Source of the DNA: Cloeon dipterum
Taxonomy: Eukaryota; Arthropoda; Insecta; Ephemeroptera; Baetidae
Assembly (NCBI RefSeq): GCF_949628265.1
Contig: NC_088788.1
Coordinates: 7,378,001-7,442,000, forward strand
DNA: 64,000 bases
Reading direction: 5' to 3'
The notes below the pieces were generated by a model. The model worked only from the letters and a program-made list of their open reading frames with translations, ran no database searches and had not been told where the DNA came from. Shown one piece after another: positions 23,630-35,509 of the stretch (positions are counted from its first letter, which is position 1; the number at the start of each line of letters is the position of its first letter). The translations under genes and the position numbers were made by a program.

Positions 23630-23788
23630 TTTCATTCCAGTTTTTCTACTCGAGCCTACAACACACACTAATTATAGAAGAATTTGTGGGAAAAGCGAGA
23701 AAACAAGAAAAAAAAGTAGAAGGCACGGCCCTGCAAGTTTACTTTTGACATTGTTCTACTACCGAAAGGCTCGTTCTCCACCAAGAAG
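23630..23788 (+). other. Untranslated leader exon of LRR gene, copy A
   Basis: The region between the TATA box and a donor (CCAAGAAG then GTAAAA at 23789) is conserved with copy B and with an inverted relic at 14.8 kb. It would splice over a 1.8-kb intron to the acceptor TTTTTTCAG at 25589. The exact transcription start is inferred. Confidence 0.55.
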
Positions 23789-24070
23789 GTAAAATATTTT
23801 TAATTTACTCTTAATGTCACAAAAACATTTCTTATTTTAATTTGATATTGATATAAAAATTAGAACTATTTTCGCTTAGGATAATTTTGAGTGACAGCAG
23901 GCAACTGTGACTAGCGGCAATCGCGCCCAAAGTAAAAATGGTGGGAAGGGGATGATTGTATTCTCAGGGTTTCGTTCTTAGGGACGGTATTATGAGGGTG
24001 GTTGTGGCCTAAAAGTATAATGCTACTTAAAAAATAAAAAAATGGCTAACAATTTCCTTGATTTCCTGCT

Positions 24071-25207
24071 AAATTCGCATCGAATATATTTAAAATGAGT
24101 GTTAATATCAAGATATTAATATGACAATCGAGTCACCTCTTAGTTAGTTAAATTCTGATAGTTAACAACGATGCATCGCGATTTGTTAGAGCTGAAGCGC
24201 TATCGCTTCAACTGGTCCAAGAGCCTGCAACGCAGCACCCTCCGAGGGTGTTTAGCCCGTGCACATATTTAGGCTGTGCATCAATAGAAAGCGCGCTGCT
24301 TCACAATTAAAACAGTCGAACAGTCGCTCGCAGGTCAGAATTTTCCTTCGCAGCCTAGAAACAAAACACAATTAAAACGGGTATCTATAGTATTGGTTAA
24401 AAAGGGAGCAAGTTTCATGCCGCGTTGGCTCCACAGCTGTAAAGTTAGGAGGGTGAAAAACCATAAGAGTGACAGCGGCGTCCTTTAATAAATAGACGCT
24501 TTCCCGGACTCGAGGGATTTCATCGTTCTTTTATAATGACGTTAAACTTTTAATATGGAAGAAATTGATAAGAAAACGAAGCTATATTAAAAAATATACA
24601 ACAATTGTCACTAAGGGTCATTGCGCTTACGTTAGAAATAAAAATGATTTTGATATTTTGTGGAAATACTTATTTTGTATATTTCTTTTTTAAATATAAA
24701 TGATATTAAATTATAGATTTTCAGGCTGTTTCGGTGAATATACGAGTGAGAAACGGTCAATGCCTAGATTACTTCATAATGTTTTTTTATTCTCTGAAGT
24801 ATTTACTTGGTATATATATTTTTTTACAGAAAATATGCCTGCACGGCCAGATTAAAAAAATATATTTGCACTAAAATAATAGCATATGCGGCTATGTCTT
24901 TATTTTGCCAAATATGGTTATTGCTATCTGCGAAAAAGATTGACCGCGCGTCACACACTTATTGCAATGGACAATAATGCGAATAACACGGCTCTCAATA
25001 GACACGCAGCAGCTTCGAGAAGCGAGCACACAGAGCTTATCAGCCGCTGCAAAGAATTAATTCTTTTTCTGATAAAACTCGTGAAGATTTCGACCAGAGT
25101 AACATTTTTGGAAAGAACGAAAAATCGTCTTTAATTTGGTGCTAATTTAGATCGAGAGCGTTGATTATGCCAAAAGGGCAGCGGCTGACCTTGACCTCTT
25201 GTGGGCT
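24071..25207. other. Segment present only in duplication copy A
   Basis: Copy B joins the sequence before 24071 directly to that after 25207 at position 38203, with a shared GCT at the junction. The segment lies in the leader intron. It holds an 82-codon open frame (24886-25134) without recognisable domain and a GC-richer patch at 24180-24360. No terminal repeats or target duplication were seen, so deletion from copy B is likelier than insertion into A. Confidence 0.75.
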
Positions 25208-25604
25208 TTTAAATGAATGTATTTCAAGAACAAGACCGAAAAACAATATTGGATTTTGGATCGTAAAACAATCTCTTGACACTCGTACAGGAATCCAAAG
25301 AGTGCTATTTGTTTCACACATTCAGACGTAATCTTGGATCATCGCAGTGCAAATCAATTTTTTCGCACATCTGGCCCCCGCTGAATGAACTGATTTTGGT
25401 TCTCCGGGCCGGATGCACTCTCTATTAAAAAAAGTTTATAATACGAGCCAGAAAAACGGGGGAAAATACAGTTATTTTAAAATACTTTGAAACGCATTCT
25501 CACAATCAGATGAAAACTGACCCACTGTCCAAATGCGGCTGGCTTTGAGCCCATATATCATATCAAATTTGTAATCCTGCTTTTTTCAGCTCTAGTTTTC
25601 ATTG

Positions 25605-27539
25605 ATGATGGATGATGAAGAGGTTTTGCGTTTGACCAAAAGAAAGCTTCAAATGATGAAACTAGGGAAAAATAGCTTATCGTTGGAGAATCTGGCTGTT
25701 CGAGACATAATTGGAAATCTGATGTACTACGTTGAATTTCCAGATAAGAGGGAAAATCTGCAAAAATTGCGTGAGCTGTTATGAATGATATATTTTCTAC
25801 ATGTAAATGAATAATTCATAGCTCGTGTTTTGAGGGAAAAGTTGCTGCAAGAGATGATGAGAGGAAAATGTAACGCGGAATTTAGGGAAGAGGAAAAATT
25901 TAAAATAATGATGGAGGTCTTCCCAATTTTACTTAGTTCAAGAACACGTTCCATCGAACTGAATGGAATTTTATCCTTTTGTCCTGATAGATATGTGAAC
26001 GATTCATTCAATAAGGTTTGATAATATTTTTCTCTTCAAAAGCAAATGAAAATAAAATTTATTTATTATTCTAGACACTCCCTTACTGCGAAGAATTGCT
26101 TAATAGCGCCACAACACTGGCTCCAAACATCAATGAGCTGACTATCCAGAGAAACCATGCGATCAAAAATAAAATTGAACGAAAGCGTTGCACCCCGAGA
26201 ATGCTGGAAATGATGAAAAAAATGCTCAATTTAAACCGGCTTTTCGTCGAGTTGTACTCATTTGAGGTGGACGAAATTTTGAACCTGTGTAAAAATCTAC
26301 CGAACCTGCAATTTCTCAACGTCAGACTCGAAGATACGGATATTCATCCTTCAGCAGAAGAAATTAAAAGCAGCTTGTTCAACGTGAAGGAATTTATCTT
26401 TGAATCACAAGACAACTATTACGACAATCACTATTGGTTGAGGGTTTTGTGCATTCAAAATCTCCCGAAAATTGAGGTTGTGCAGCTTTACTGCAATGTC
26501 ACCCTACGAGACTCGAAATGTATATTAACCAGACCATTTGGAAATGAATCCTCGCTCAGATTCACTGAAACTTCAAATCTGCGACATTTGTATGTGTGCG
26601 TCGATTATTCAGATTATGACACGGACACTCTTCATGATATGTTTCCAAACATTACTGTTCTCATGGTAACTCTATTGAAAAAATTAGAATAATTGAAAAT
26701 TAATGTTTTCTAATGGTTAAGGTTGACTTCTATTTCAAATGCTTTTCAACGGATTCACTGTACAGATTTTCTAAAATGAATTGTCTGCACCTCATCAATA
26801 TGACGAGTCACTATTTGGAAGATCAACAGATGTATTGGCAAACATATGGCGGAAATCTTCGAACTCTTGTTCTTTCCCAAGATGAATTATGCATCGATAA
26901 TTTTGTAGATTTGAATTCTATTTTAAAACAGTGTCCCAACCTGGAGAAGATTGCATTGCTGGATATTGTTAACATCAAGCCGAAGAAAATTGAATGTTTT
27001 GCTGAGCTGAAGGAATTGGAATGGAAGTGTCGTGAGGGTACCAATGATTTAAGGTAAACCTATTTTAAACGCACGAAAAATATTTTTTAATAATTGAATG
27101 ATAAAGTGAGAGTGACAGACAAATGGACTTATCAAGCATCTTAGTAGCGCCGAAGTTAGAGATCCTTTCGATAGATTGTTGGGAGTTCGATAAGGCTGGC
27201 ATTAGAAAGGTGATCTCGATGATTCAAAAAAATGAAATCCTGGCCCAGCTGCACACTTTGAAATTACACACGTACCATCCAGTAGGAGAGGGAGCTGAGG
27301 ATGATGTTGAGCTGAGGGATTTACTTTTCGATCTTGTGAAGAGTTCAAGTGCTTTTCTTCCTAAACTTACCAATGTCAAATTTTACTCGTCTAAATACAA
27401 AAAGAACCTTTGGGGCTGTTACACCGCATTAAAACACAAATTGACAGATCCTTTTATGGTGCATGAAAGATATCAAGATGATGATATTTATGCAGATGAA
27501 TTTATTTTGCGTTTAATGGATCTTTTTGAGTCAAAATAG
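25605..27539 (+). CDS. Leucine-rich-repeat protein, copy A
   Basis: Coding exons 25605-25770, 25822-26015, 26075-26665, 26722-27053 and 27119-27539 join (phases 1, 0, 0, 2) into 567 residues. The Met at 25605 is the first after the leader acceptor at 25589. The N-terminal ~120 residues are helical and F-box-like in style (ENLQKLPRVLREKLLQEMM), then irregular leucine-rich repeats run to the end, for example NLQFLNVRLED, NLRTLVLSQDE, NLEKIALLDIVN, KLEILSIDCWE and QLHTLKLHTY. No signal peptide or membrane helix is seen, so a cytoplasmic adaptor such as an F-box/LRR protein is the best guess, not proven. The frame is intact despite recent duplication, so it is presumably still under selection. 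A SINE-like element sits 160 bases after the stop. Confidence 0.85.
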
Positions 27540-27699
27540 TATCACAACAATATTTATGAAAAACGCATTGGAAATTTTAGGAAAATATCTTAATTCTAAG
27601 TGTAATGAAAGCATGAAGAAATTTAGAGTTGTTTATTCTGTTTGTGGAACTTTTAAAGCTGGATATTGCAAAATAAATCTCAAGCGAGAAGCGAAGACC

Positions 27700-28109
27700 T
27701 TTTTTTTGCTCTTTTTATCCCTGTCCTCTCGGAGCGGGAAGGGCGCGCACTGCACTAGCACGAATGCTGAAACCCTGGTGCCAATATTACCGCGAACGGA
27801 TAACATGGGCGCACCATGCCGCACAGGGAACCAGCCCACTCAAGGGCCACTTTTGCCTCCGCACCGAGGACTGCATTGAAACGCAAGACATTCGTCCCGT
27901 GAAGCCAAATCACGCATGCTGGAAAGGTGCAAAGCAGCAAGTAGCGAGTTGCCTCCCAGCCCGTTGAGCAATTTGAGCATTTCGAGTCTCTAAACTAACC
28001 ACTTTTGCCATCTCTGACATTGGGTAGCCAGTATTAGATCTCCGAACTGCTCAAATACCTCCCATTGCTTTAACAATCCTGAGAAATGCTTTAGCAATGC
28101 GAGCCAACC
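27700..28109 (-). repeat. SINE-like element, copy 1
   Basis: On the minus strand it begins GGTTGGCTCGCATTG, carries GTTCGGAGATC about 55 bases in, and ends in an A-run (seen here as the T-run at 27700). The head resembles the A and B boxes of a tRNA-derived promoter. The same element is at 34024 (+), 40694 (-), 42451 (+), with relics at 52571 and 11815. It is in both duplication copies, so it predates the duplication. Confidence 0.7.
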
Positions 28110-28418
28110 AGGGTAAAACTAATTTGCAGTCACCAAACCATACCTTTAAACTAAACATGTTTGGAAACTTTTTGTATCTTTATTAATAACAGAATTTATT
28201 TATATTTATATTTTATTTTTTGTTATTGTTCGTGAGCCCGAAGGACTTGAAAATAATATTAATATTTCAAACCTTATCAGGACAAACATCAATATCAGTG
28301 AATAATATTTCTCATAAATTAAATATTCCTATTATAAAATACAACACACGTGTATGTGCGTGTGGTGGTCCGCGCAGAGAAGCCAGCAAGATGACGGGAA
28401 ACCCAGCCGCAGAAACAA

Positions 28419-29057
28419 ATGACAGGTAAATTTTTTTGCAATAATTTGCTGAGACTTAATAATTCAGCAAAGCAGGTCTCTAATCCATGGACCAAACTTG
28501 ATGAAAATGATATTCACGACAGTGTGTTCCATCGTTCACTGGACTAGCGTTGGTAAAAATTTTGATTAATAAAGAGAAATTGCTTTAATGGTTTTTTTTT
28601 GCCACCGCACAGATCCTGATTCAAGCATTTTGAAAATGTTGCTTTCGGCGCTGCCCTTGTTGTCGGGCATGTACGTGGTGCGATTTGCCACCGCTCTCAA
28701 TGCGTCCGTCTTAGTCTTTTTGCGCATCTGCCACATCTGCTCCGTTACTGAATGTCATTTTGATGTCCCAGATCTTACCTCAAAGGAGCATATGCACCTC
28801 AATATTGGTCAGTATCTCACTTTTCTACAAAGCTAAAAATGTACTTATCTCTTGCAGCCGTGCAATAGTTTGTTTGGTATTTAAAAAACAGGAAATATTT
28901 TTCTTATCATGTCAACACAAACGCACTTTTGTTTGAATTTGTTTTTCAACAGCTGAGATAATAACCATCGCAATTTATTTCAGCTTCGGCACTCTTCGTT
29001 ATCGGCTCGGTTTATCACCTGTGGAGATGGAGAAAATCTTCTTTAAAGCAAGATTAG
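28419..29057 (+). CDS. 91-residue two-pass membrane protein, copy A
   Basis: Exons 28419-28425, 28613-28807 and 28984-29057 join in phase 1 into MTDPDSSILKMLLSALP..., 91 residues. Two hydrophobic stretches (LLSALPLLSGMYVV extending through NASVLVFLRICHIC, and ASALFVIGSVYHLW) flank a polar loop with CHFDVPDLTSKEHMH; the C-terminus is basic (RWRKSSLKQD). The first exon contributes only seven coding bases, so the start is inferred from the single ATG in frame. An alternative third exon at about 28859 would end the protein earlier. The family is not recognised. Copy B is equally intact. Confidence 0.65.
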
Positions 29058-29744
29058 TCTGCACCCGTCATATCTAGTTTTAATCTAGGAAATAAAAATA
29101 GAAAGCGGATTTTGAGTACTAGCTGTTATTTTATGATGAATAAGATTAATCTTTTTGCTGCGAGATCAGAGATCATTCAGAAAAACACTGCTTTAATTCT
29201 CCGTCTCAATTAATTTTCGTAAAATGTATAGCTGCATGCATTTACAATTTATAGCCAAATAATTGTAATTTTGCAGCAATAGTAAGAAATAAAAAAATTT
29301 GAGGAGCATTATTTTAAATTGTTTTAATTGTTTCTGTTTGGATTTCTCTCACAAAATTTAGTCAATTTCCCTAAAACTTTAAAAAGAGCAGACGAAAATG
29401 AAAACAATAAATTTTTATCATTCACTTTGCATCTTCAAAATAAAATCTGACGAGAAACCATTTATTCTAATTACTTTTGTCCCAGAATAAGCAAAAATAG
29501 TTTATTAGCAAGATGTAGAGTGTGGATTGGTGAACTGAGAAATTCAAAAGTGGTCACAAAAACAATAATGTTTATTTAAAAACGATAGATGGGGTTAAAA
29601 AATAGCTACACATAAATCAACATAAATATTTTCACTTGCTAATTATCATTTTTTGAAAAAGGTACACTATTGAAAACTAATTAAAAGGCAAAATGCAAAG
29701 AGACACTTTTGATTTGAGTATTGCAAGGAAATTACTTAGGTGAA

Positions 29745-30030
29745 CAAATGCGCGCAGAAAAAGTCAAGTCGAATATGTGTTTGCGAGCCCTATACAGAGC
29801 GGCGTGAGAATACGAGGTGCAAGTCCAGCGCAGCGCAACAGGCGAGAGATAAATGAAATTGTGCGCGTGACATCGAGGGTGGCAGGCGACTTTGAATCTA
29901 TTGTCGACAAATTGTAAAAACCAAGCGTCTTTTGGGTGTTCGTAATTTTTACTTGAGGAAATGAGACAGCGGGAGGCACACGTGTACTCTTCAGGGCCAA
30001 AAACATATATTGTAGATTGTAAAAGAAAGC
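29745..30030 (+). repeat. Truncated upstream flank of the tandem secreted genes
   Basis: Blocks such as TGTTTGCGAGCCCTA, GTGGCAGGCGACTTT and CATATTGTAGATTGTAAAAG match the stretch before the genes at 43577, 47437 and 50008. Homology ends at about 30030, before the TATA-like site and exon 1, marking the right border of duplication copy A. Confidence 0.75.
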
Positions 30031-30692
30031 GTTCCAATAACTTAGAAGATGTTTGATAATTTTACTTTTTATATATAATCGATATGTTATGCAAGTATAA
30101 TTTAATTAAAATCGCAGCTAGTATGTTAGTAATTTTTTTCAATAAAAAGTTACATTTTACTGTCTCTAAAATTGAAACGATAATTTGTCTTAATTTCTCT
30201 ATTAAAATATATATTATTTCCATAAAATGATAGGTATATTTAAAGAAACGAATATCAAGGTATATAAATATGCTAGGCATGGCTATGATCAGAGTTAAAA
30301 ATATAATTCTAAACCATACATAATTAGAATTGATAGAATTGGAAACAACTTATATCTTGGGGGTAGAAAAGGGTGTAATGGGGTTGAATGTTGCTTTTGG
30401 ATATTATAGAACAAGTAAAGAGTGCAACATGAAACTAAAATTTTGAACCCCATACCCTAAAAATGCGTGAGATTATGTTGACTTGTAATCAACTATGGCA
30501 TTAACCCTATTTTGGGAGTTGCGCAGGGGTCATTTGGAGTTGAAAGATTAAAATATTTAGCTACCTCTTAATAAAATTTAAGATTAAAACCTCTTCATAA
30601 AAAAATCCAAATATTTACGCTGCTACGTGCAAAAAACCAAAATGGGGTCGTCTACTGACCCCACGCTCACTACCGCTACAATTCTGATAGCG
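30031..30692. other. AT-rich intergenic DNA
   Basis: No gene or repeat border was recognised between the duplication border and the 3' end of the nuclease copy. Confidence 0.4.
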
Positions 30693-32812
30693 TTAAGGGT
30701 TTCGAGGGTTAAGCAGGTTAGTTACATGCAAATCTGGAGGAGTGGTACGCACAGCATCCAAAAGTTCCTTTACTGTGCAGCAATAAATCCGGTTGTCACG
30801 TCTAGTGACCACGCTTTTTTGCAGCCAAGGAGCATTGTTACATTTACTATCACAAATTTTTACATGATCATTTGCATTGCGCGTATTCACTCCTATGAAA
30901 GCAATACCCTCGGACGCTGGAATGTCTAACACAATTTTCCAGAAAAATTCTGGAATTCTTATAGAATGGAATGTAGTGTTTGAGAAAAGATACGTTTCTT
31001 GTCCGTTGACCATGTTGGTTTGAACTGCGTGCGTTCCTGTATATACATCGAACGTTTTTGAGTATTTAAAGGCGCAACTGGAAAAACAAAAATAAAACAT
31101 GTTTGCCATTTTGGCTCTTTTCATTGAAAAGACGTTTCTCATACCGCGTCTAATATTATTCTCAACTTCGTTCCACGGTCCATTGTTTAAAGATTTTAAT
31201 TGCGGCGGAGCGTTTTGAAAGAAGAAAGTTGCCTCTTGATGTGCCTTGAAGTTGAAGTCTCCGTTCGGTGTTAGGTGTCCTTTATCCATGTTATAAGTTT
31301 TTGTTGCGCTATTCCAGAGGGTGTACCTGTTAACAAGAGATTTTTCCTTATTTTTTTTCCAAGTTTTTAGCTGTATTTCTTACATTTCCTTTATGTCATA
31401 TCCATAGAAACTACCGCCAGCGAATTTCATCTTCCGTCTTTGGGCACGATTTAAATGTGCACAAGAAAATAATCTGTGTTTTGTAAAAAGCGTTTCTTTT
31501 GTAAGTGTATTAATGCAGACTTCATATAACGGTATGAAATCTGTATTTGCGTTGAATCCAATTGAATAGGTCGCACTGTCCTGCAACACAAAAATGATAT
31601 CATCAAGCAAAATATTATCAGGTTAAACAGCGAAAGTAAATACCTGTCCATTGCATGTTTTTTGGATATTTATCATCTTGCTTTCTGTTTTTTTTTTGCA
31701 TTTTAATTCCGTATGATTAAAGGCTGTTTCTGTCCCCTTGAATAACAACTGGTTCCCTGGTTCGCATTTGAGTATTTCGCTTTCACCCATAAATATCGGG
31801 GATGTTATGTTGTTTCCAGGGCAAATAGCCATGATTTCCTCAAAATCTGAACCAGTCTGATACATGTCACCGTTTGTTGTAAAATATAGAGGTTCAGGCC
31901 CATCACTCATTCTTTCCGGGGAGATTTGGCAAGTATTCGGGGGGTCTAAAATACGAAAAATTCATCAGAGTTTACTATGCACAAAATCAGAGTCTATTAA
32001 AAAATGGCAAGCTTAAATAGAAGGTTCAATTGATTTTCCGGGTTGGTTAGGTTTACTGAACCAAACCATGCGGTTTGGACTTTAAAATTGATATCGGTTA
32101 TTGCTCAAATTAAATCATATTAATTGGCGTGTTTTCGGTTGGTACAATCAATTGTTAATGTTGAAAAGCACTGACAAAATTGGCTAGCACGTACAATTGT
32201 GTAAATCTTTATTTTTTTATTTTTGAATAAAATTCGTTCCCACTCTTCCTTTTTCAAAGTCGGCGGAGAACGGAAACCCGTATAAAATCGTGAATGAGCG
32301 AGCTGGATTTCATGGGAAAAAGCAAAAAGCAGCAGTTCACCTTCGCCGGTTTTTCTCGTTTAGAGCGATAAGAGTGGGAAAAGACAGGAAAGAATTTCAA
32401 AAAATAAAAATAATTTAATTAATTTACACAATATCGTGATTGCTTCAACTTACAATTGATTGTAACACGGTACGCTATTATATCGGTTAAAAAATTTCAG
32501 GAATCCATTTGCTAAAATAAATTTAATTACCTTGATTGATTTTGAGAGGGGCACGCTGAGATCCAACTGCACCCAACAAAGGCCCTAGACCAGAGTTTGC
32601 TAATTAAAATCGTTAACCACGTTAGAAAATTTAATTTAATTAATCAACATTAGTAAGAGTTGTATTTATTAGCCATTTCTGCTAAGAGATTAATTTTATT
32701 GTCCACACTTGAATCTGGAATTTTGGTTGTAACACAAATTATTGTTTTTATTTATTGCACACTCACCAATCGTAATCATGGAGAAAAACATCAGAGCTGG
32801 TAGCCCTTGCAT
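30693..32812 (-). pseudogene. Secreted DNA/RNA non-specific endonuclease, broken at one splice donor
   Basis: Exons (minus) 32812-32767, 31945-31644, 31580-31384, 31326-31145 and 31077-30693. They encode a signal peptide (MQGLPALMFFSMITI), a Cys-containing N-domain (FTTNGDMYQTGSDFEEI, ICPGNN), then the nuclease core: IGFNANTDFIPLYEVC, DKGHLTPNGDF (the DRGH-type catalytic motif with its His) and FFFQNAPPQ...NNGPWNEVENNIR (metal-binding Asn region), and the C-terminal NRIYCCTVKELL block. About 370 residues would match the family. However exon 4 ends AGACGCG then GTATGA, two bases longer than the homologous AGACG then GTAAGA at 16.92 kb, so splicing shifts the last exon out of frame. Otherwise no stop is present. 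It is either a very young pseudogene or contains a sequence error. Confidence 0.75.
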
Positions 32813-32849
32813 ATTTGATCAGCAGGTTTGAAGTAATACAATTGTCTTA

Positions 32850-33240
32850 AAATTGAAAGAAACCACCGGCGGCTCCAACACTAAGGGCTTTAACTCAAAT
32901 CTTCGAGCTTAAACAAACGAAAAAATGTTATTTGACTTCACTCTCGTAATTTAAATCCTCATTACATCGAAGCTTTTTAACCAACCTTTCCAGATCCCAG
33001 CTCTGAAGAACGAACTTTATACGAGGACTCTGCGTGCTTCAATCAAGACAACGCGTATAGTCTGCAATGCAGCAGAGCTCTAATCTATTCAGGAATTGTT
33101 AAACAAACGCATTTGTTTTGTAATACTAAGGTAAAATTAAACTTCTGTCGATGATACGAATGACATTCAAAAGCATCGAGATCCAGGGCGCGTTTCTGCA
33201 GATTGGCACGTTTCTATACGCTCTCGAAGCTTTTTGTTTT
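32850..33240. repeat. 5' flank of nuclease copy, duplicated at 21.2-22.2 kb
   Basis: Shares ordered blocks with 21230-22240 (see that entry) but lacks the insertion found there. It lies just upstream of the signal exon at 32812. Confidence 0.65.
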
Positions 33241-33519
33241 GGAATAGAGCGTTCAGCGGGATAGCAAAAATGCTCCCGCTCCTGTCCTGTCCCACACTAT
33301 TACTCCCGGTTTTGACCCGCCTTCCAAGATTTGGTGACCATTAGCTCCAAGTCTTGTCACGGTTCTCTGACGAGAATTGATTTCGAGAGCGTCACTAGAA
33401 CAATTGCGGCAAAGTGTCTGTCGAATACTTTTTTAAGTGAGCCACGGAAAACTCTACAATCAGGGATTACAAAGAATAAATTGTGGCGTAAAAACACCTC
33501 CACCCCGCATAAAAAAATA

Positions 33520-33900
33520 AAACCCAGGAATATCCTGATTAATCCTAGATTAATCTAAATTTGACTGAAAAAATTAATCCAAAAAAATGTTCCAGGATTA
33601 ATCCTGAATTAATCAAGATTAACCTAAGAGAGTTTAAGATCAATCTAGAGATTAATCTACAGGAAACATCCTCAGATTGTTCTTTGGATCTATTTAAGAT
33701 TAATCCAAAAAATTAATTTCTGGAATTAATTCAGATTAACCTTAAAATGTTCTAAAATCAATCTAGAGATTAATCTACAAGAATATCCCTAGAATAATCC
33801 CAAAGGGGAAATTTGAATATAGTTAATAGATTATGCCCAGATTATTCTATGGATCATTCTGAGATTAATTCAAAATATTTTTTTAAATGTTCCTAGAATT
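33520..33900. repeat. Cluster of GATTAATC/TAATCC motifs
   Basis: Over about 380 bases GATTAATC, AATTAATC and close variants recur roughly every 20-30 bases, interleaved with TTCTAGAA-like blocks. A similar but less dense stretch lies at 21530-21860. No coding frame. It looks like a degenerate interspersed or satellite-like repeat. Confidence 0.6.
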
Positions 33901-34023
33901 TTCTTTAAAAAACCCTAAATGAGAAGAACGCTTAGATATTTTTCTTAAAATTAAAAACACAAAATTAAATAAGAAACATAATTTAGTCAAGAAAATTAAC
34001 TGCCATATTGTTAAATAATAACC

Positions 34024-34449
34024 AGCCCGTTGGCTCGCATTGTTAAGGCACTCTCAGGAGTGTCAAAGCAATGGGAGTTATTTAGCAGTTCGGAGATCTA
34101 ATACTGGCTACCCAATGTCAGAGATGGCAAAAAGTGGTTAGTTTAGTGACTCGAATTGCTCAAATTGCTCGACGGGCTGGGAGGCGCACCGGCGCCGACT
34201 CGCTACTTGCTGGTTTGCACCTTTCCAGCATGCGTGATTTGGCTTCACGGGACGAATGTCGGCAGTTTCAATGCAGTCTTCAGTGCGGAGGCAAGTGGCC
34301 CTTGAGTGGGCTGGGTCCCTGGGCGGCCTGGTGCGCCCATGTTATCCGTTCGCGGTGTTATTGGGACCCGGGTTTCAGCATTCGTGCTAGTGCAGTGCGC
34401 GCCCTTCCCGGTCCTCGGACGACCAAGGATAAAAAGAGCAAAAAAAAAA
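34024..34449 (+). repeat. SINE-like element, copy 3
   Basis: Begins CCCGTTGGCTCGCATTGTTA, carries AGTTCGGAGATCTAA, and ends AAAGAGCAAAAAAAAAA. It is the reverse orientation of the copies at 27.7 and 40.7 kb and about 95% alike by eye. The 150-codon open frame across it (34134-34586) is a composition artefact. Confidence 0.75.
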
Positions 34450-35280
34450 TATCACTTCGGGGGACCCTGGGGGAGGTCGTTTGGGCACGCCAGGTTGAAG
34501 CGCCCATAGGGCCTCCGCGGGGGGGCCGCGAGTACCGAAAAATCGCGTTTTGTACCTTTGACCCTGAGGAGGTTGCACAGGCCTAAAACTCGCTGGGAGG
34601 TCTTAGGATGGGCAAAATTGATTTTTGATGGGGTTTTTAGATTTTTAGCTTTCCATGTCTGCGGCCGTGTTAACCTTATGGGAGCTTCGACTTTTGCCTG
34701 TTTTTAACCCTTTCGGCCCTTCCACCTCCGGCGCCGTTCGAGCAGGATGGCGAACCGACATATCAAAATGAAGCTAATTGCAGCCTATTTCGAATGAGAG
34801 GTCGCGGCGGGCTCCTCAAAAAATAATTATTGTCCAAACCACGTTTTTCGGCCTTTCGAATTTTATATCTCGGCCCCTATGGGACCTGCGGGCCAAAACC
34901 GGAGTTGGCTGAACTCGGGGTTAAATTCTGCGTGCGATGGCGCCATTTTAAACCACCCATCCCCCTCGCACCCCCCGCTGCCCAAGAAAGACCCTCCAAA
35001 ATGCCTCTTTTGGTTTTATTTTTTTTAAATTCGCCTATGGGACGAATCTCGGGATTCTCCATTGTTTACGCATTTGGAAGTGACCCTCGGTCGACCATCC
35101 GGATTTCGGCCCGATCGGCCCCGTTTTGGCGATTTATTTACACAGGAGCATAGGGAGTCCACCTGCTTCGAAGGGGCTCCCCGGGCCACTATGATGCGGC
35201 GGCAAAAAACCTCACGGGCCCGAAATCCCCTCGGCCACCCTCCCCGCCCCCGTCCCTTAACTCCGCCCCCCCCCCTGTCG
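34450..35280. other. GC-rich block of foreign composition
   Basis: Immediately after the SINE tail the composition jumps to GC-rich with runs of G and C (GCGGGGGGGCCGCG near 34517; CCGCCCCCCCCC near 35264) and then falls back at about 35285. Frames of 60-140 codons occur on both strands but all are interrupted and none shows a domain. It may be a repeat carried with the neighbouring elements. Confidence 0.55.
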
Positions 35281-35501
35281 ATGGGTATTATATAAGTAGG
35301 GTCAAAAGTGTCAAAACACACATCTCTGATCACCAAAGTCACCATCAAAATATTTAACACACAATAAATTAAGCTGATCCTGTATTGATACAAGAAGGGA
35401 TTCACATGTTTATTAAATGCACAAGGCTGATGTGAGTACATCATAAAAGGAATTTGTCGAGTTTTAAAACTATATAATATGGGTTAATGTCACAAGCAGC
35501 A
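35281..35501. other. AT-rich spacer
   Basis: Contains a TATATAAG at about 35289 but no gene attached to it. Nothing else was recognised. Confidence 0.35.
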
Positions 35502-35509
35502 GTGCTGAG

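Larger units (their letters stand above)
22344..30030. repeat. Segmental duplication, copy A
   Basis: From CTATTTATAGTCATGG at 22344 to about 30030 the sequence is nearly the same as 36501-43425. It contains in order the Syncrip fragment, the LRR gene with leader, a SINE-like element, the 91-residue membrane gene, and the upstream flank of the tandem secreted family, where homology stops. Relative to copy B it has 24071-25207 in addition and lacks the SINE at 42451. Confidence 0.9.

Noticed and set aside
24886-25134. 82-codon plus-strand frame in the copy-A-only segment
   Set aside because: Absent from copy B, no domain, located within the leader intron of the LRR gene.
34134-35444. Open frames of 60-150 codons on both strands
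   Set aside because: They fall in the SINE-like element and the GC-rich block; stop-poor composition explains them and no domain or splice pattern is seen.
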